The position numbers were made by a program, and so were the translations under genes. DNA of 20,290 nt from a virus: IMG/VR virus record IMGVR_UViG_3300035698_005861, positions 1-20,290 of that record; one strand, written 5' to 3'. Below are positions 1 to 9,162 of this stretch, piece after piece. Numbering within the stretch: the stretch's first letter is position 1; the number at the start of each line of letters is the position of its first letter. The notes beneath the pieces are model-generated. The model was not told the DNA's origin. It worked only from the letters and a program-made list of their open reading frames with translations, and searched no databases.

Positions 1-3000
1 CCTTCTACACTGGCCATATTTAGAATACGTTTGAAAGCCAACAAGCTCCAAGCTGATCGGCCTTTAAAAGGTGCATCTGGAACGCCCCTTCTTAACGTCT
101 GGCTAACTGTTGCTAGCTCTGCCCTAAGTGCATCTAGCGTATCATTCGTAAAGTTGATATCTGCTCTACTTTTTTTAACGTAGTCACCATCGAGAACTCT
201 AAACTTCATGTTTGCCAATTGTTCCGCTTTTCTTGCAGCTAAAAGCACTTGGAGTGATTGGTCATTATCTTGATGCTCGTGGTTCACATATGCGGCTTCT
301 GTCGCTGATATCGCTGCATCAGCTTCAGCTTTTGCCAAGTTTCTAAGCTTCCAAGCCTCTGCGCTCGCCTCTGATAAAGCGCGCGTTTCGTCTTTATATT
401 CTTGGGTGCTAAAGTAATTATCAATCTTATCTTTTAAAGCTTCCTGTTCCTTTTCTAGTGCAGACCTATTTTTTATATAGCCCCTTTTTACCCCATCCCT
501 GTGCCAATCACTTTGGATCTCTTCGATGAGCAATACTTTTTTTCCGTTAGCAGCTATCCGGTCGTTAAGGCGAAAGTGCGCTATTACATTAGTGTCGTTC
601 CAGTGTTCCGTTGTGTAGTCTTCTTTACCACTCTCGGCATCTTCTTTTCTAGCTATATCATACTCGGCATATATCTTTTTAAATAGCTCATCATCAAGTA
701 TGTGCCCTCGTGCGTTTCTAGGTAGAGTTATAAGCTGTCGCTCTAATGCTTTCATCCTATCGTAGCTCGTTGACCATCTCTTTGTAGCCTCTATTTTATT
801 CTGTAGCTCATCCCATTGAGATTCAAGGTCTGTTCTCGCTTCAAAATGATGCTCGTTCCCTTCTCTTTCTAAACCTTGTAGATTCCTATCTATGTCAGTC
901 ATCTGTTGTTCTATGTCTTGTGATTCAGCCTCTAAGAAAGCTAACCGCCCCAAATCTACCGCGCCCCTCGCTCTAGGGATCATCAATCTCACTACTCTGT
1001 AATTTGTTCCCCCAGGTAGGACATAACTAGCAAAACGCGAATCTTCAGAGGTAGAGACTTCTTCAAGCCTTAATCCGCCTCGGTCGAGAAGCTTAACAAC
1101 ATCTTCTTTAAATATTTTTCCTTCTGTTGCTTCTAACAGCTCTACTATTCCAGTAAAATCTAATTCGTCAGGCTTTATACCAGACATATCTTTTATGTTC
1201 TTGGCCAGACTTTTAGCAGGAATCTTTTTGAAGTTCATACCCTGAACAGCTACCCTTAGTTTATGATAATAGCCTAATGGATCGGTTTGCTCTAAAGTGT
1301 TTTCATCAACGGATTCACCCTCGAAAGTTATCAGCTCATCATTTATTCTAATAGTTGGATTAACTCTAGCAAACCATTGGTCTAAAGTTTCATTGCTCTG
1401 CTTGCTTAACTGTTTTGCTCCCTCGATTGCTACCGCTAGTTGAGCGTCTGCCTCGCCCGCGCTTATGCCAAACCCCTTCTCTTCAACAATAGATAATAGA
1501 GTTTCACCTTCTGCTAATTGGTCGTTCAGCTTAACCAAATCGGATTCTGCTTTGTCCTTATCTACTGATGATGCCAACTTATTACCGCTTGCATCTCGGA
1601 CAACAAAAGCATGTTTAGGTGCGATAAGCTGCTCACGAAGTCTTACCGCCTGAACAGGCAAAGCCCCGTCTACTATCATCTGGTTGTATTCAGCTTGCAT
1701 TTCTGCATAAGCTTTTGGTAACTCTTCTTTTAACCTGGCCGAGTCTGCTACAGAAAGACCTTCTGTAGTAAACTTTATATGATCTCTTACTGCTACGGCT
1801 AAATCTGTTCCTGCAAACTTCTGCGCAAACTTAGAGCGACTTACTTTAAAAACTCCTGTCACGTCTGCTTCAGCTATCTGATCGACAACTTCAAGCTCTT
1901 CCATAGTATTCTTAAGACCAACATAATCATCCTGGTGATACGATTCTATAATCTCTTTAGGGATTAATATATCTTCAGCAATGCCGCCCGCTCTATGCTG
2001 CTCTTTTGACATCTCTTCATATTCTTCAGGAGATCTTTCGTTTAGTTTTGACTCTTCAGCTACTTCCATCTCTGCATCAAAAAGTGCTAAGTCTTTTGTG
2101 GCTTGATTTGCTTTCCTAATATCTGAAGGTATTTTAATTGCTAAAGGTAGAAACGCGTAAGGAGCTACAATTGCCCCCGCGTGGATACCTTGCATGAATA
2201 TCTTCCCCGCCCTATCTTTAAATATCTGCTTTGATTCTTCTAGGGTATGACCTTCTTTCTGTGCCTCTCCCCAAATATCAGTAATCCCTTCAGGCCATTC
2301 TTGTAAGAACTCTGCGCCCATTTCTGAAAAGCCATGAATAAAGAAATTTTTAATAACGCTTTTTATTCCAGTAGATTTAAAAAGAGCGGCTAACCGAGTA
2401 GCAGGAAGGGCTTCTATAGCTGCTTGAACTACTGTGTTGAATGATGCCCCCCTTAACGCCTTCTCATGGCCAATACCTTTTTCTCTTAGCTCCTCATATG
2501 TTTGCCCGAAGATCTGGCCTGATATTACTGACAACCCACCCGCCGGACCGAAAGACGCTGTAGCTGCAATACTAGTAACAACTTGTGCTCCAACTCTCGC
2601 CACATCATTAACGTACTCTGCTACACCTCCAACCTGTGGAAGAGGAACACCCATTAAGAAATCTGAATCTTTCGCCTGTTGCAATTGATAAAGAATCTCT
2701 TTCCTCATCATGATGCCCCTTTGCGCTCCTTTAACTGTACGGGGATCACTTGACTTTAGGTCTTCTTGTAGATCGGCGATAGCTTGATGTTGAGGAACCT
2801 GAAGAGTACTTAATACCCCCTTACTCATATCCTTAAAGCCCTCTTTCAAACTATGGGCAAAAGCTTCTACCGGATTTCGATTATATGCCGTAATCAAACC
2901 TTCGATTTTAGTTAGTGCTGCTATATCATCTTTCGCTATTGCCATCTTAGCAGGATTAGAAAGCATCTTAGCAGTAATAGGATACTTAGGTTTCCCATCG

Positions 3001-3443
3001 GCGTAAGTTTCGAATAGGGAGTTATATACTTCTCTTGCCTTCGCGTTTTCTTTATATGCTTTTTTGTTGGCGTTTACTGTATCGAAAGGAAGATTTCTTG
3101 CTCTAGCAATTGCTTGAACCTCTGCCGCTTCTTCGGGAGTCAAACCTTTAAACGCTTGAAGTGACCAAGCAAGGTTCCCTTTATCTATGCTGACCGCTGT
3201 ATCAAAACCTTGAGCGCCTTGGGCAAATAGTTTATCTTCCAGGAAACCTACGTCACCCTCAAACTCTGTGCCCCTCAACAGCTCAGGGATATACTGACCT
3301 TCAACCTGGGGAGCTTTAGCCCTAGATGTTTCAGCTATTGGCTTAGACTTTTTATATCCTGAAGGAATAAAAGATGGTTTTGGTTCATCCTTCTTTACTT
3401 CTTTCTTTGTGTACCCTTCTGGCACAAATGATGGATTTAACAT
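1..3443 (-). CDS. Giant internal virion / DNA-ejection protein (T7 gp16 position), C-terminus cut by window edge
   Basis: I read this frame by hand from the ATG at 3443 to base 3 and found no stop, so at least 1147 codons are present and the C-terminus lies outside the window. The start has an AAAGG Shine-Dalgarno site and sits 16 bases after the gp15-like stop. The N-terminus carries the short motif PSF(V/I)PxGY twice (residues 4-11 and 23-30). Two glycine/alanine-rich hydrophobic stretches lie near residues 287-310 and 413-436. A long helical, charged middle follows. Residues about 955-1147 match a domain I recognise from many very large phage and prophage proteins: HFRLNDR, then EIQSDWH at 975-981, then VPDAPFK at 1121-1127. 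T7 gp16 is the last ejected core protein and forms part of the trans-envelope channel; I infer the same role from gene order and size. I could not recognise a lytic transglycosylase motif in the N-terminus. Confidence 0.8.
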   Translation of the reverse strand, partial: MLNPSFVPEGYTKKEVKKDEPKPSFIPSGYKKSKPIAETSRAKAPQVEGQYIPELLRGTEFEGDVGFLEDKLFAQGAQGFDTAVSIDKGNLAWSLQAFKGLTPEEAAEVQAIARARNLPFDTVNANKKAYKENAKAREVYNSLFETYADGKPKYPITAKMLSNPAKMAIAKDDIAALTKIEGLITAYNRNPVEAFAHSLKEGFKDMSKGVLSTLQVPQHQAIADLQEDLKSSDPRTVKGAQRGIMMRKEILYQLQQAKDSDFLMGVPLPQVGGVAEYVNDVARVGAQVVTSIAATASFGPAGGLSVISGQIFGQTYEELREKGIGHEKALRGASFNTVVQAAIEALPATRLAALFKSTGIKSVIKNFFIHGFSEMGAEFLQEWPEGITDIWGEAQKEGHTLEESKQIFKDRAGKIFMQGIHAGAIVAPYAFLPLAIKIPSDIRKANQATKDLALFDAEMEVAEESKLNERSPEEYEEMSKEQHRAGGIAEDILIPKEIIESYHQDDYVGLKNTMEELEVVDQIAEADVTGVFKVSRSKFAQKFAGTDLAVAVRDHIKFTTEGLSVADSARLKEELPKAYAEMQAEYNQMIVDGALPVQAVRLREQLIAPKHAFVVRDASGNKLASSVDKDKAESDLVKLNDQLAEGETLLSIVEEKGFGISAGEADAQLAVAIEGAKQLSKQSNETLDQWFARVNPTIRINDELITFEGESVDENTLEQTDPLGYYHKLRVAVQGMNFKKIPAKSLAKNIKDMSGIKPDELDFTGIVELLEATEGKIFKEDVVKLLDRGGLRLEEVSTSEDSRFASYVLPGGTNYRVVRLMIPRARGAVDLGRLAFLEAESQDIEQQMTDIDRNLQGLEREGNEHHFEARTDLESQWDELQNKIEATKRWSTSYDRMKALERQLITLPRNARGHILDDELFKKIYAEYDIARKEDAESGKEDYTTEHWNDTNVIAHFRLNDRIAANGKKVLLIEEIQSDWHRDGVKRGYIKNRSALEKEQEALKDKIDNYFSTQEYKDETRALSEASAEAWKLRNLAKAEADAAISATEAAYVNHEHQDNDQSLQVLLAARKAEQLANMKFRVLDGDYVKKSRADINFTNDTLDALRAELATVSQTLRRGVPDAPFKGRSAWSLLAFKRILNMASVE

Positions 3444-3459
3444 TGGAATTACCTTTTGA

Positions 3460-5196
3460 TTACTTTGTGTATGTCTCTATTAATTGCCCATCTAAATCAT
3501 AAACTCTTATGATCCCGTCACCCTCAACATAATACTGATCTGTAGTAGAAGAGAACTTTAAATCTTTACCAAATGCTTTTAGCTCTTCGGGTATGTTTTC
3601 TTCATCTAAGAATCTTTTTTCTCTATCTTTATCTTCTTCAAGATTGAGAGTTTCAAATCGGTATTCATTCCTATCACCAAGACCAAACCAAATACCGCTA
3701 TCAACATTTACCGGAGCTAATAACTCCTCAATAATCTCAATAGACTTTTCTTCTGTTCTCTCTTTCTCAGGTACTTCTCTTATCCTGTCACCAAAAGCCG
3801 CAGTTAAACCATTCATGCGCTTATTAGCCTCTTCGTTCTTTTCACTAAAGTCTTCGATACCTCTAACCGCAGTTTTTAATAACTGATATGGATTCGTTGT
3901 CTTGAAAGGCTTCCCTTTTCTTTGGAGCTTAATCAATTCTTTATATTCTGCGCTAGGCTTTAACCTCTTATCCGCTAGGTATTGGGTGAGATCCACTTTC
4001 ATAAACTCGTCTTCGGGCATTGCCATAAGCTCGCCGTAAAGCTTGAAGTCTGTTGTTATGCCTTTACCTTGATCCTCTTCCATTAGATACTTCTTGAGCT
4101 TTGTTAGATACACTTGTGTCTTATATGGTATAACTTCAAAAGGTACGATATAGGCATGTGGGTGTTTAAAGAGAGCATCTACCTCATCGTTAGTCCTCGC
4201 CTCAAGCTTAAGGTCTTTAAGCATCTTCTCTTCTGCAAAATTATCTTTAACTCCTGCCTTAACTAGCCGCCTTCGATCTGGATCTGATATCTTACCCGCT
4301 TCTTTTAATTGGCCTGCAAGATCTTTACCGGATGATGTTATCTCGTCGGTTTTATCCATTGACCACTCACGCAAAGAGGTTTTCTCTAGTTCCTCTTTTC
4401 TGAACTGCCGATCTTTAGGATCAAAATGTTTCCAATTCTTCTTAAGACTTTCGAGAGCTTTTGTAGGAGACTTAGCGCCCAGGTCTTTATTCATTGCTTC
4501 CCAGACTTTGAAGTGCGCATTTTCTACTTTCTTCTCTACAATGTCTTTACCAACCGATAAGTGCCAAACCTTTTGACCTTTCTCGTTTAAGAATACGCCA
4601 TTGGTACTTTCTATATTCTGTTGGATCTTATCAAGCGCAACACCCATGAGTGAAGCCTTAAATGCAACACTTCCTGGTGCTGCTTCTGGCATCCCACTTG
4701 CGATAGATTCCTCTAACGATTGGAGATTCTCAGCTTCTTTCGTCTGCTCATCAAAAGATCTCAACTGATCTGCTTGATAGGCAAAAGCGTTTCCTCTATA
4801 TGAATCTGCTTTAGGCTTAAAGCTATCTCTAAAAAGATTTTTCTGGTTCTCATTGGTTAAAGTCTTCATGTACTTTTCTTGGATCTTACCAATTTTCTCA
4901 TCAAAGCCTTTGTACGAAGTAGAACCCGCTTCGCCTTTTAGCTGCTTCAGCTTTGTATACTCTTTGTTCATTTCTAAACCGGCGTTCGTTAACTTCTGCC
5001 TAGCTGTTGCGCTGTCTAGTTTTTGCGCCATCCGAGATTCATAAGCGCCGTACGCTTGAGCAGTATTAGTTATTGCCCCACCTACTGCACCTAGATTTCT
5101 AGCAGAGCTTAGATTAGCCGTTGCTCTGGTAGTGTCTTTTGTGGTGTTCCCACCTACTGCTTGCACCTGTTGTTTGTACTGTGGTATTAAGGCCAT
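3460..5196 (-). CDS. Internal virion protein, T7 gp15-like position
   Basis: This 578-aa protein is lysine- and glutamate-rich, almost entirely helical in character, with no signal peptide or membrane segment. The N-terminus (MALIPQYKQQVQ, then an Ala/Asn/Gly-rich stretch to about residue 60) resembles other podovirus internal core proteins. The start is supported by GGGGGAGA a few bases upstream and by a TAATG overlap with the preceding gene, which suggests translational coupling. It lies between the gp14-like and gp16-like genes, exactly where T7 carries gp15 (747 aa), so it is somewhat short for that family. In T7, gp15 assembles inside the capsid on the portal and is ejected to form the periplasmic tube with gp14 and gp16. 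The assignment rests mainly on gene order, size and composition, not on a catalytic motif. Confidence 0.7.
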   Translation of the reverse strand: MALIPQYKQQVQAVGGNTTKDTTRATANLSSARNLGAVGGAITNTAQAYGAYESRMAQKLDSATARQKLTNAGLEMNKEYTKLKQLKGEAGSTSYKGFDEKIGKIQEKYMKTLTNENQKNLFRDSFKPKADSYRGNAFAYQADQLRSFDEQTKEAENLQSLEESIASGMPEAAPGSVAFKASLMGVALDKIQQNIESTNGVFLNEKGQKVWHLSVGKDIVEKKVENAHFKVWEAMNKDLGAKSPTKALESLKKNWKHFDPKDRQFRKEELEKTSLREWSMDKTDEITSSGKDLAGQLKEAGKISDPDRRRLVKAGVKDNFAEEKMLKDLKLEARTNDEVDALFKHPHAYIVPFEVIPYKTQVYLTKLKKYLMEEDQGKGITTDFKLYGELMAMPEDEFMKVDLTQYLADKRLKPSAEYKELIKLQRKGKPFKTTNPYQLLKTAVRGIEDFSEKNEEANKRMNGLTAAFGDRIREVPEKERTEEKSIEIIEELLAPVNVDSGIWFGLGDRNEYRFETLNLEEDKDREKRFLDEENIPEELKAFGKDLKFSSTTDQYYVEGDGIIRVYDLDGQLIETYTK

Positions 5197-5693
5197 TATC
5201 TCCCCCTATATGATAAATAACTTTGGGTTGCTCTACTGCCACTATCTAAGAGAGAAACGAAAGCTGCTTGCCCAGAACTAACTTGACTTGCTCTGAATTG
5301 ATCTGCTTGCCCGCTGTAGTTCTCACCTTGGCGAAGAGTATTGTTTGCTCTCCTGACCGCGTTGCTCTCTATTGTCATAGCGTCGACTTCACCGAGATAC
5401 GCCGTATCTGTAAGATTCTTAAGAGCAGAACCTTGATCAAGAACAACCCCAGATCCCGCAGTAGCTAGCCGCTGCTTACTTTTAAAGTCTTCTACGTTGC
5501 TTCTATGTTTTTTGATATCCGTTTTTGATTGGTCCATTATCCAAGCCGCATCAATACGCGACATCTCGGCGTTTTTCTCCGCCGCTCTCGCGTTGTATTC
5601 TGCTGCTTGATTCTTAGCATCTGCCGCCTTCTTAGCGCTGTAGGCGCTCATCACTATCCCCGCTGTCATCAACCCCGCTGTTGGATCACACAT
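5196..5693 (-). CDS. Internal virion protein B, T7 gp14-like
   Basis: This 165-aa protein begins MCDPTAGLMTAGIVMSAYSA, a short hydrophobic N-terminal segment, followed by an alanine-, asparagine- and glutamine-rich helical region (roughly residues 20-160). The MC start followed by a small hydrophobic stretch is typical of T7 gp14-type proteins, which sit in the internal core and on ejection form a pore in the host outer membrane. The start has GGGGG five bases upstream. The gene overlaps the preceding gene by 8 bp and the following one by a TAATG junction, placing it in a tightly coupled ejection-protein cluster. Length is slightly below T7 gp14 (196 aa). The same MC(D/G) start occurs in two other small proteins of this window (genes starting at 14607 and 14220). 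Confidence 0.78.
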   Translation of the reverse strand: MCDPTAGLMTAGIVMSAYSAKKAADAKNQAAEYNARAAEKNAEMSRIDAAWIMDQSKTDIKKHRSNVEDFKSKQRLATAGSGVVLDQGSALKNLTDTAYLGEVDAMTIESNAVRRANNTLRQGENYSGQADQFRASQVSSGQAAFVSLLDSGSRATQSYLSYRGR

Positions 5694-6162
5694 CTAAACC
5701 CCCTATATGAAATAGACAAAAATCTTTCTTATTAATACCAATTGGTTTCGGTTCTTCCATTGTGAAGCCCAAACGCTTAAGCCATTTTATCGAGATCGCG
5801 TTTTCTACGCTGATTAAGTTTACAAGTCTTGGCCGAACTGCCCGCATCTCTTCTACATACTTATGTCCAAGATTTATTAGAGTTGACTTTGCTTGATAGA
5901 CTCTATCCGTAGCAAGCAACCAAACAACTCCACAATCCTCAACGCCCTTAACTGCTGTAACGCCAAAAGCTGCTACTGGTTCACCCTCTACAAATATAGC
6001 TTTGATGTAGAGAGCGTGATTAAAGCCATACAGAATAGAGTCTTCGGCCTTCATTCCAGAAGCCTCTTCACACTCAAAGATATCTATATCCCGTAAGTTC
6101 TTACCAACTTTCTTGATATCCTTAAGTGTACAAACTCCTACATGTTGATTACTCTTGCCCAT
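5686..6162 (-). CDS. GNAT-fold-like virion assembly protein, T7 gp13 position
   Basis: With the ATG at 6162 the product is 158 aa. An upstream TTG at 6168 is also in frame, but ATG with GAGGG about 7 bases before it is the better start. The gene overlaps the end of tail tubular protein B by 14 bp. The sequence has the look of an acetyltransferase fold: the centre reads AIFVEGEPVAAFGVTAV and the C-terminal third carries VENAISIKWLKRLGF, the N..A..(L/W)..LGF pattern of GNAT motif B. The acetyl-CoA pyrophosphate loop (Q/RxxGxG/A) is not visible, so I infer a structural or degenerate role, as for T7 gp13, which is needed for virion assembly. An active acetyltransferase is possible but not supported by the motif. 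Confidence 0.68.
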   Translation of the reverse strand: MGKSNQHVGVCTLKDIKKVGKNLRDIDIFECEEASGMKAEDSILYGFNHALYIKAIFVEGEPVAAFGVTAVKGVEDCGVVWLLATDRVYQAKSTLINLGHKYVEEMRAVRPRLVNLISVENAISIKWLKRLGFTMEEPKPIGINKKDFCLFHIGGLDV

Positions 6163-8203
6163 TTTCAACCCTCGGTAGAATTGATTTTATCGTGATTGGT
6201 AAAGGATCAGAGTTTCTAATGAAAACTTTACTCTCTCTAACTGCTCCTGGTTGAAGGTGAACAATCTTGTCACCTGTAAACATCGCAATTGGATCGCTGT
6301 AAGCCTCTGTCGTCCTCATAGGAACGTCTACCATTCTGGCCTCATCATCATTAGGCCCTACCCTTAAATCTCTCGTATTGATCAAACTGACCTGTACAGA
6401 CTTAACGTCCTTCATCGTGTCCTGGCTCGTTCCGTCTTGACCTTCAGCTATGAAATCTAAAGTCTCAAGGTCTGACACATAAGGTAATCCGATATGTACT
6501 TTTGAAAATTCATGGGGAAGAGTTACGGAACCACTTGTCACAACCAAATCTCTAATGACGTTTCCATCAGCTAGAGCAACAACCGTTTCGCCTTCTAAAT
6601 GGTCAAGCCCTGCAAAGTCATCAGCAGGAACGCCATCATAAGACAAACCGCAATCTACAAAATACGCGTCTTCGATATCTTTTACAAAGTCGCCACCATA
6701 CGGGAGGCGTGGTTCAAACTTCTCTACATATCTTTTAGTTACTCCACCTATTGTACGGTTTACTACTGCGTAAAGTTCATCTATCCCGCCATTTGGTATG
6801 ACTGCCACTGATTCAAATAGACCATCTGTCTCATGTTGATGCCAAGCAAATATACTAAATTCTTTATAGTAGGTTAAACCCAGAAGCTTTCCATCATTCC
6901 TTACCGCCCACACAATAGAATCGGGAGATCTTTGATATGCCCAACTAGTAATCTCGTAGCCTTCGAATAAATGACTCGCGAAAGTTACAAGAGAATTTCC
7001 TTGATATCCTTCTATTTCAAAGTTGTAAGTTAGATCTCGGATAACTGCACCACTTCTCTCTATAAATAATAAAGATGTACCGATCACTACTGGTGGAACG
7101 TCTGAACTTCCATAAGAAGATTGCCTCTTGATATCTACGCTTAAAGGAGATACCGCAGGAGATCCCGCCCCCGCTTTCATTACCCACTCTGCGCCACTGG
7201 TAAGGATTATCATTGAAGATAAAGGAACTAGCGCCTTGATCTCATTTAGCTCTAACGAGTTCATTGTAAATTCGTAGGAATCATCTACCTTCGTTAGCTC
7301 TGATATCTGCATACTTTCGAAGTCACCGAGATATGAGCCAAAAACAGTTTGTGGCTGTTCGTTTGTTCTCCCAAATAATAACCTCTGCTCGAAGAAAGCT
7401 ACTACCCCCGGGTACTGGTCAGAAGCATCGAAAGCTACTGAGTAGAATAGTGGAGTCTTACTAGTATCTGCTACAATCCCCCCCACCGGGACAGTAAAAA
7501 AACCCGTCCTAGAACGACCAACCCAACCCCATATACCGGATAACGATTTATCCTGGTACACTTCGTAATGCTTACTACCTGATAACATGCCAAACTGCAT
7601 AAGCCCACCGTCAACAACGTATTCACTTCCTGCCTCGAATATCAACGACTCTCTCCCTTCGTGGTCAACTCTGCTTAATACATACTCGGGGTCAACTCCG
7701 GCAGCTCCTGGTGTAGGAGTAGTGATCGGGTCACTCGGTGGGGTAACAGTGTTGGTAAATACTATCTCGGTAAAAGTCCAAGCTGTATGACTCGATCTAG
7801 TGAGCTTGTATACTGGAAAATCTGGGTGAGTGATATATAGAGTGTCTGCACTTTGTGTGAACTTGATATCTTGAGCTTGTCCTGCTGTGTATGGCATCGT
7901 GATATTTGCTACTGCCAAGCCACCATCTTTGTAAACTGACAACTTGCTATATCCGAACTCTAGTATATATGCTTGAGTGACAGAGAATTGGAAAGCTATC
8001 AGTCTTGATTTTTGTGTAGAATCGTAAGTCTCACCTAGAAACTTTGTCCCACCTCTATTGGATACACCCCCATGAGGATGAACTATAAAATTTTTAATTG
8101 TTTTAGCTGCATTGCTGTAGCTCTTTAAGTCTGTTCGAGAGTGAAGATGTTCATCCCACTCACCACTCGTAAAGCTAACTTTCTTTAGTGTTATGGTTCC
8201 CAT
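6149..8203 (-). CDS. Tail tubular protein B (nozzle), T7 gp12-like
   Basis: This 684-aa protein has the recognisable N-terminus of podoviral nozzle proteins: a short SFTSGEWDEHL segment, then RTDLKSYSNAAKTIKNFIVHPHGGVSNRGGTKFLGE around residues 24-58, matching the family pattern of aligned columns NFxxxPHGG.xxRxGT.F. The rest is beta-rich, as expected for a six-fold tail nozzle built of propeller-like domains, including AFFEQRLLFGRTNEQPQTVFGS near residues 270-290. The gene begins in a TAATG overlap with tail tubular protein A, the normal partner. T7 gp12 is about 794 aa, so this is a moderately shorter version. In the virion it would sit below the adaptor ring and form the distal end of the short tail. 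Confidence 0.92.
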   Translation of the reverse strand: MGTITLKKVSFTSGEWDEHLHSRTDLKSYSNAAKTIKNFIVHPHGGVSNRGGTKFLGETYDSTQKSRLIAFQFSVTQAYILEFGYSKLSVYKDGGLAVANITMPYTAGQAQDIKFTQSADTLYITHPDFPVYKLTRSSHTAWTFTEIVFTNTVTPPSDPITTPTPGAAGVDPEYVLSRVDHEGRESLIFEAGSEYVVDGGLMQFGMLSGSKHYEVYQDKSLSGIWGWVGRSRTGFFTVPVGGIVADTSKTPLFYSVAFDASDQYPGVVAFFEQRLLFGRTNEQPQTVFGSYLGDFESMQISELTKVDDSYEFTMNSLELNEIKALVPLSSMIILTSGAEWVMKAGAGSPAVSPLSVDIKRQSSYGSSDVPPVVIGTSLLFIERSGAVIRDLTYNFEIEGYQGNSLVTFASHLFEGYEITSWAYQRSPDSIVWAVRNDGKLLGLTYYKEFSIFAWHQHETDGLFESVAVIPNGGIDELYAVVNRTIGGVTKRYVEKFEPRLPYGGDFVKDIEDAYFVDCGLSYDGVPADDFAGLDHLEGETVVALADGNVIRDLVVTSGSVTLPHEFSKVHIGLPYVSDLETLDFIAEGQDGTSQDTMKDVKSVQVSLINTRDLRVGPNDDEARMVDVPMRTTEAYSDPIAMFTGDKIVHLQPGAVRESKVFIRNSDPLPITIKSILPRVENGQE

Positions 8204-8835
8204 TACATCCTCGCCGATACAAAGTTATTTACCGATTTTTCTTTCTTATAATCACTATTGGCGTCGTTAGTCTCAGCGTCACCAAGTAAAAGCTGATATG
8301 CATTGAGCATCTGTGTTGCCATGTTTGCATCACCTTTCATTGGTTGCGCCAGGTATGCCGCTAATTTGTAAGCTAGTGCTTCTATAAATTTAGCAGGAAA
8401 TAGCGTAGTCATTGTGACCTTTGCTGTGTAGATGAGTTCTGCCTCTGACAAATTGGTCATTAAAACATTTTGAGTTAGATCATTACTCACCCCAATCTCA
8501 AACTCTACTTTTCCCTTTACATCAAACCTATCACTATCAAGGTCTGAAGAAGTTCCTGTTCCTGAACCCATTCCATCACTTAGGTATCTCGTTCTTGCGC
8601 AGTCTGAAGGATATGCGTAAACTAGATCCCATCTGCTATTGGTATCTGTACGAAGCGCCAAGGTCTGCCACTTCCTGGCGAATGACCAATCATGCCCCTC
8701 TAATGTACCAAGTAAAGCGATATCGTAGAACTTGTTACACTCTATCGATTCTTTAGTACTCTCTGTTAAACTTGAAATGCCGAAAGCCCCAACATGTGAT
8801 AGAGCGAGATTGCAAATAGCTACTTTACTTGTCAT
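8203..8835 (-). CDS. Tail tubular protein A (head-tail adaptor), T7 gp11-like
   Basis: This 210-aa protein starts MTSKVAICNLALSHVGA, then SLTESTKESIECNKFYDIALLGTLEGHDWSFARKWQTLAL (residues about 21-60). That combination of an N-terminal helix with NxAL..(V/I)G, a CxxFYdxA segment and hDWxFA is characteristic of the gp11-like adaptor family. The C-terminal half has the usual long helix (LAYKLAAYLAQPMKG). Length is close to that of T7 gp11 (196 aa). GAGAGG precedes the ATG. The gene starts just 14 bases after the U-tract of a strong hairpin terminator, so its expression needs readthrough or a separate promoter. The protein would form the ring between portal and nozzle. Confidence 0.92.
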   Translation of the reverse strand: MTSKVAICNLALSHVGAFGISSLTESTKESIECNKFYDIALLGTLEGHDWSFARKWQTLALRTDTNSRWDLVYAYPSDCARTRYLSDGMGSGTGTSSDLDSDRFDVKGKVEFEIGVSNDLTQNVLMTNLSEAELIYTAKVTMTTLFPAKFIEALAYKLAAYLAQPMKGDANMATQMLNAYQLLLGDAETNDANSDYKKEKSVNNFVSARM

Positions 8836-8849
8836 TAGTTACCTCTCAT

Positions 8850-8894
8850 AAAAAAAAGCCCCCTCAAGTGTAAGATAGATATACTTGAGGAGGC
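8850..8894 (-). terminator. Rho-independent terminator upstream of the tail genes
   Basis: On the minus strand a 12-bp stem with a single mismatch (arms at 8883-8894 and 8858-8869; GCCTCCTCAAGT against ACTTGAGGGGGC) with a 13-nt loop is followed directly by eight T residues (8857-8850). It lies after the 73-aa gene ending at 8926 and before tail tubular protein A. It would end transcripts of the capsid group and reduce tail-gene expression. Confidence 0.9.
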
Positions 8895-8925
8895 AGACGT
8901 TAACGCTTATTTGAAGGTCAGGGAA

Positions 8926-9147
8926 CTAACCAACCTCACCATCAATTTTGTCTATCAGTTTCAAAATTGGTTCTTTGACTACACCTAGAATTGGGATCAA
9001 AAGATCATCAAATTTGTTCTCAGTTGCTAAAACTATCTCAGGCAATGCATTGAGAAGAGACTTAACCGCTAGAGTCGCAACATCTTCCGCAATGTCTAGC
9101 CCATGCTTCTTTAAGATCTCTGATAATACTTTTTTATCTAAAGCCAT
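8926..9147 (-). CDS. Small helical protein of unknown function in the capsid cluster
   Basis: I do not recognise this 73-aa protein. It starts MALDKKVLSEILKKHGLDIA and is composed of amphipathic helices (residues 1-45, then 48-70, with LLIPILGVVKEPILKLIDKI). It has no signal peptide and no clear transmembrane span, and it is acidic towards the C-terminus. The start is well defined: TAGGAG lies upstream, in an 18-nt leader identical to that of the next upstream gene. The gene is followed by a strong terminator. Position after the cement gene suggests a virion-linked or assembly role, but that is only inference. Similar short helical proteins are common beside phage capsid genes without known function. 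A holin is unlikely because no full membrane segment is visible. Confidence 0.75.
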   Translation of the reverse strand: MALDKKVLSEILKKHGLDIAEDVATLAVKSLLNALPEIVLATENKFDDLLIPILGVVKEPILKLIDKIDGEVG

Positions 9148-9162
9148 CTTACTATCTCCTAC
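9145..9162 (-). promoter_or_regulatory. Shine-Dalgarno leader, copy 2 (identical to 9387-9404)
   Basis: The minus strand reads GTAGGAGATAGTAAGATG, including the start codon. The same 18 nt occur at 9387-9404 before the neighbouring gene. In both copies the TAG stop of the upstream gene is built into the TAGGAG ribosome-binding site. A 6-bp hairpin (ACGACA TTT TGTCGT, 9161-9175) abuts this copy. Confidence 0.7.

Noticed and set aside
8926-9147. Holin identity for the 73-aa helical protein
   Set aside because: The hydrophobic stretch (LLIPILGVV) is too short for a membrane span and is interrupted by charged residues; no endolysin gene lies nearby.
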